From positions 1 through 5,136 of the forward strand of contig CAAGKW010000305.1 of the NCBI GenBank assembly GCA_900770585.1: a stretch of 5,136 nt of DNA. The letters are read 5' to 3'. This DNA comes from an uncultured Alistipes sp. (GTDB lineage Bacteria > Bacteroidota > Bacteroidia > Bacteroidales > Rikenellaceae). The notes under the pieces were generated by a model. It searched no databases. It was not told the DNA's origin and saw only the letters and a program-made list of their open reading frames with translations. Below are positions 4,446 through 5,136 of the stretch, piece by piece; positions within the stretch are counted from its first letter, which is position 1; the number at the start of each line of letters is the position of its first letter. The translations under genes and the position numbers were made by a program.

Positions 4446-5136
4446 ATGAGTATCGAACAAAAATTTGCCCCCACAATCACCAACGAGCAGACCGCCGCGT
4501 TGCCGGCCGTGCGCTTCGAGGGCGAGGTGCAAATAGTCGATACCGAGCAAGCTCTCATCGAGGCTTGCGAATATCTGTCGCAACACCCGGTTATCGGTTT
4601 CGACACCGAAACCCGCCCCTCGTTTAAGGCGGGTGTAACCAATCGTGTTGCGCTCATACAGCTCTCAACCTCAGAGCGTTGCTATCTGATCCGTCTGTGT
4701 CGAATGAAGTTCGGACGCGAGTTGCAACGTCTGCTCGAAAATCCCAACATCAAGAAGGTCGGCGCCGATGTTGCGGGCGATATACGATCGCTCACGCAGT
4801 TGCGCCACATTCGCGCGGCGGGCTTCATCGACCTGCAAACGATCGCTCCGCAATGGGGTATCGAGGAGAAGAGCCTGCGCAAGTTGTCGGCAATCGTTCT
4901 GGGCAAGCGCGTGTCGAAGGCCCAGCGACTGAGCAATTGGGAGGCTGCGCAGTTCACCGAGCAGCAAATTTCGTATGCAGCCACCGATGCGTGGGTATGT
5001 TTGGAGATCCTTGCGGCACTCGAAGCGACCCCGAAGGTCAAACCTGCACCCGTCGAGGAGGTTGCCGTGGAGATTAAAGTTGAGCCTTCGCAGACCGAAC
5101 CTTCGGAGCCTAAAAAGACAAAAGAGGCCAAAGGCA
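4446..5136 (+). CDS. WRN-type DEDDy 3'-5' exonuclease (RNase D / DnaQ-like fold), 3' end outside the window
   Basis: 230 codons are visible and the frame is still open at the window edge. Residues 48-193 form a DEDDy exonuclease domain. Exo I is GFDTET (51-56, D53 and E55), Exo II VGADVAGDIRSL (105-116, D112) and Exo III YAATDA (177-182, Y177 and D181), so all four acidic residues and the tyrosine are present. The order and wording, including KVALIQL-like RVALIQLS, LGKRVSKAQRLSNW and TEQQISYAATDA, resemble the exonuclease domain of the Werner protein more than classical RNase D, and there is no sign of an HRDC domain so far. The expected activity is metal-dependent 3'-5' trimming of DNA or RNA; the substrate cannot be told. 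After residue 195 the chain becomes a Pro/Glu/Lys-rich, probably disordered tail. The start at 4446 follows recQ by 26 nt, with no Shine-Dalgarno sequence. Co-transcription with recQ suggests a repair role. Confidence 0.9.
   Translation, partial: MSIEQKFAPTITNEQTAALPAVRFEGEVQIVDTEQALIEACEYLSQHPVIGFDTETRPSFKAGVTNRVALIQLSTSERCYLIRLCRMKFGRELQRLLENPNIKKVGADVAGDIRSLTQLRHIRAAGFIDLQTIAPQWGIEEKSLRKLSAIVLGKRVSKAQRLSNWEAAQFTEQQISYAATDAWVCLEILAALEATPKVKPAPVEEVAVEIKVEPSQTEPSEPKKTKEAKG

Overview
The window looks like a chromosomal segment of a Bacteroidota species, most likely order Bacteroidales. An Alistipes-like (Rikenellaceae) origin is a guess from codon use and gene style. The main evidence is promoter structure: several gene starts are preceded by the Bacteroidota sigma-ABfr pattern, a TTG about 19-21 bases upstream of TAnnTTTG. 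The translated proteins also resemble Bacteroidales families. Most start codons have no Shine-Dalgarno sequence, which is usual for the phylum.

Layout. The left edge (1-15, minus) holds the first five codons of a gene that leaves the window, with its promoter at 71-101. A divergent promoter (131-162) drives a 56-residue winged-helix protein (206-376, plus). A 12-bp bidirectional terminator (405-437) separates it from a convergent PqqD/RRE-like gene (464-733, minus), which has its own promoter at 765-796. Next come two minus-strand secreted-protein genes 12 nt apart: a periplasmic or envelope protein (1524-2033), then a small AT-rich outer-membrane beta-barrel-like protein (843-1511). The 457-nt gap 2034-2490 has no gene but is not empty. 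It contains a long imperfect palindrome (2084-2276) downstream of a good minus-strand promoter (2315-2344) and ending in a T-run. It reads as a rod-shaped structured RNA, either a stand-alone ncRNA of about 230 nt or a structured leader of the secreted-protein operon. The right half is plus strand and GC-richer: recQ (2491-4419), then 26 nt later a WRN-type DEDDy 3'-5' exonuclease (4446 to the window end).

How the parts fit. The recQ/exonuclease pair is a DNA-repair module that places side by side, as separate genes, the two activities fused in the eukaryotic Werner protein. The minus-strand pair is an envelope operon whose only recognisable promoter lies upstream of the structured RNA, so RNA folding or termination may set its expression. 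An identical 19-nt GAATT-rich sequence occurs in inverted orientation at 779-797 and 2435-2453. Each copy carries or adjoins the -33 element of an outward-facing promoter (PqqD-like gene and recQ), and together they bracket the envelope/RNA block.

The best candidate for something undescribed is the structured RNA at about 2076-2308. Its architecture recalls 6S RNA, but its identity cannot be settled from sequence alone.
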